The position numbers were made by a program, and so were the translations under genes. Positions 61,843 through 64,000 of a stretch of DNA of 64,000 nt are shown piece after piece. The stretch's first letter is position 1; each line of letters opens with the position of its first letter. The notes under the pieces were generated by a model, which did not search any database, had not been told where the DNA came from, and saw only the letters and a list, made by a program, of their open reading frames with translations. The DNA is from Marsupella aquatica (Eukaryota; Marchantiophyta). Where the stretch lies: NCBI GenBank assembly GCA_973895155.1, contig OZ316894.1, positions 12,586,001 to 12,650,000 on the forward strand, written 5' to 3'.

Positions 61843-62051
61843 TAGTACGAGAGGTGGAGCTTCTTCGGAGGCTGGCGTTCAATAGCTCTGGCTCTGGCTA
61901 GTGGATCCGACGTGTCTGCAGTAAGATTAATTTTTAGTCTGCACTCGCATCGTGTTGGTGGCGGAGATTCCGTCGTCGGGGTGGACTGGCGGCCAACAAG
62001 GTGGCAGGGAGGCGCTCGATCCAATTGACTGTGCGTGGGTAGACGGGAGTT

Positions 62052-63521
62052 ATGTCTGAAAGGTCATCGGTGTCGGTAGACAGGAGTGAGCTTAATTTGA
62101 ACAAGATGCCGGGCGAGAAGGGCGGCACGGAGAGGAAGGCGCTCATTAAGAATGCTGATATGTCCGACGAAATGCAGCAGGTCGCGATTGAATGCGCTAC
62201 TCAGGTATGTTTCTACGGTATACCTAGTGCTGCTTGACGAGAACTCAAGATGAATCCACTATCCTTTTTGTGTGGGGATGCTGGCTGTCAGCTGATGTCG
62301 AAGCTTTGTCCGTGTTCTCTTGGTCGACCTTGACTTAGATGACCCTAGCTGATGACAAGCGCACTTCACTTGGGCTCTGTGTTTTCAGTCGTACGGGAAT
62401 GGCCCGCTCTTGAAGCAGCCGAACCCCAGCCCTTCAATCAGCTGAGCCCTAGTCATATCCAGCGTGTGAGTTTGAACACGTCTTTGAGTTATATCGATTC
62501 AGATGGACGTCACACTTTCCCTGTGTCAGCTCTTGAAAAAGACCATACATGGTTCTCTGTGGAATCACTTGGCAATGACACTAGCGTACGTGTTCCTATT
62601 TTTGGAGTACTTCACAGCAGTACGTTTGATTGGTTGATCTAATTCACCTAAACTACGCTTCGAATCCGACTTCGGTCTGTTTTGCTTGTCCTTTACAGAA
62701 GGGTAGTCTTAAGGGGACCCTGCCCCTCAAATCCCATGTACCGCTGTAGTTTTCGAGTGGCCAGTGCCTGAACTGTCTTAGTTTCATCGCTCGAAAAGAA
62801 CACCTGGATGGCCGCTCATGGAGAAGTACACTAAAAATCATTCCATGAATAAACTTTGTTTCTGAGTTTTGTTACTGGTTCACTATTTACTGGTTCATTT
62901 GAAGGATTTGTTGCGGAGTCTGATATGTATATCCTTACTTTGCTATTAGACTGGAAGTTGGAAATCTAAGGTAGGAGCTATTTGGTTTCAATTTGTGTGG
63001 TCCTTAAACTTGACAATTCGACCTTCGCCTAGTGGCTGATCATCATTGCCCTTCGCGTTACTGCTACGTACCCGTGGTGCAATTTGAAGGCATTAAATAC
63101 CCACAGCGTGGAGAAGGACATAGCGGCATACATCAAGAAAGAATTCGACAAGAAGTACAACCCGACATGGCACTGCATTGTAGGCAGGAACTTCGGTACG
63201 TTTCGATAGATCCTGCTGCTATGCATATGCGGTGATCCTCTGATTGAGTTGTTTCGGCGTGCGAATGTTGGCTTCTGGAATATTCTCATGAGTGAAACGA
63301 ATGCCGCAGGGAGCCTCTTGACCTAATATTCTTCACTTGTCTATTAAGCACCCAGCAGAAACCATGTCTGACCAATTTTTCCTTGAATAAAACGCTTTCG
63401 TCCGACATTAGACACTGACGTACTTTTGCATGTCACAGGATCATATGTGACCCACGAGGCAAAGCATTTCGTCTACTTCTATCTTGGACAAGTTGCGGTC
63501 CTGTTATTTAAGTCCGGATAA
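62052..63521 (+). CDS. LC8: Dynein light chain, LC8 type, three exons
   Basis: LC8 is a small dimeric hub protein that binds dynein intermediate chains and short linear motifs of many partners. Exons: 62052-62204, 63090-63195, 63439-63521; GT-AG junctions; 113 aa. The LC8 core starts at [16 protein letters not shown] and continues [41 protein letters not shown] and [17 protein letters not shown], with the canonical C-terminal end. The N terminus is about 20 residues longer than minimal LC8; an in-frame ATG at 62106 (MPGEKGG) is the alternative start. In the exon 2 start, ALNTHS replaces the usual ALEKYN. Strong similarity to the flagellate form suggests a plant with motile sperm. Confidence 0.95.
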
Positions 63522-64000
63522 TTTTCACCTAGCTACAAATTTCGGGAGCATTGTGTGCAGAGGACTGTTCTTGTGCCAAGACATGCCGTTTTGTCGTTCT
63601 TATCAAGGACGACTTGCTTTACTCAAACCCAAGTGGAGCTAATGAAGCAGCTTGTCCATTTCTAAAGGGCGGAAAAGTATTCCATACTCGATGTACAAGG
63701 ACAGGCTATGGGTTTTCGAGTTTGGTAAGACTTTCAACGTAATCACATTTTTGTGGATTGGCTTTGTGGATGCCATGCCCATGAATTTCTCACCTCTGCG
63801 GCGAGTTGTCAATAGACCTCATTCTTTCTCTAGGTCATAGCTCAGTTGTGGATGTTTCCAGTTTCGGTTGCTTTGCTGCAAACGAAAGTACTCGATAGGT
63901 GGGTTGCTGTGCCAAGACCCCGTAAGGGACTGTTAGCCCTTCGTAATAATTGGTTTCAGTGTAGCAATCTCGGGCGGCGTTGTTTGCTGGAGGCGGCGGT
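63522..64000. other. Downstream of the dynein light chain, no gene recognised
   Basis: Probably the 3' UTR and following intergenic DNA. Short plus-strand frames at 63551-63742 and 63652-63840 do not resemble known proteins. Confidence 0.5.

Noticed and set aside
61416-62024. 202-codon minus-strand frame upstream of the dynein light chain
   Set aside because: Includes a poly-Cys run from the AGC microsatellite, crosses the end of a dispersed repeat, and shows no known domain.

Overview
The window looks like nuclear DNA of a land plant. It holds intron-containing genes with GT-AG splice sites, a plant B-type cyclin duplicated in inverted orientation, an alpha-expansin, a CAT9-type amino acid transporter, and plant transposable elements. 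The dynein light chain at 62.05-63.52 kb is of the conserved LC8 type found in flagellated organisms, not the divergent forms I know from flowering plants. That points, as an inference, to a plant with swimming sperm (bryophyte, lycophyte or fern). The species cannot be named from the sequence.

Layout. 0-3.5 kb: the 3' part of a decayed Ty1/copia retrotransposon with its 3' LTR. 3.5-7.9 kb: AT-rich intergenic DNA with small tandem duplications. 7.9-13.2 kb: left arm of a large inverted duplication, carrying cyclin B copy A on the minus strand and an arm-specific insertion of about 0.85 kb. 13.2-22.1 kb: a minisatellite, unrecognised AT-rich DNA and a degenerate long tandem repeat. 22.09-26.41 kb: a 4.3 kb insertion with a candidate 5-bp target duplication, a structured G/C-rich leader and a frameshifted coiled-coil ORF. 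26.4-26.9 kb: an array of about 82 bp units, the continuation of the DNA into which that insertion landed. 31.4-32.7 kb: remains of a PIF/Harbinger transposase on the minus strand. 37.08-37.81 kb: an intact one-exon alpha-expansin with a TATA box. 43.34-47.90 kb: an intact eight-exon CAT9-like transporter. 53.3-61.5 kb: a direct repeat pair around the right inverted arm (53.7-58.2 kb), which carries cyclin B copy B on the plus strand; the second member of the pair is split by a G/C-rich insert. 62.05-63.52 kb: an intact three-exon LC8 dynein light chain.

The host genes do not form an obvious functional cluster: cell-cycle control, wall loosening, amino acid transport and dynein/adaptor function. 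The strongest unusual signal is the head-to-head pair of B-type cyclins about 41.7 kb apart. Both have intact, near-identical coding exons, identical exon lengths and shared candidate mitotic promoter motifs, while the surrounding non-coding arms have diverged. The 4.3 kb insertion is the best candidate for an undescribed element. I found no CRISPR array, operon-like system, rRNA or tRNA. All similarity statements are by eye; no alignment or database search was run.
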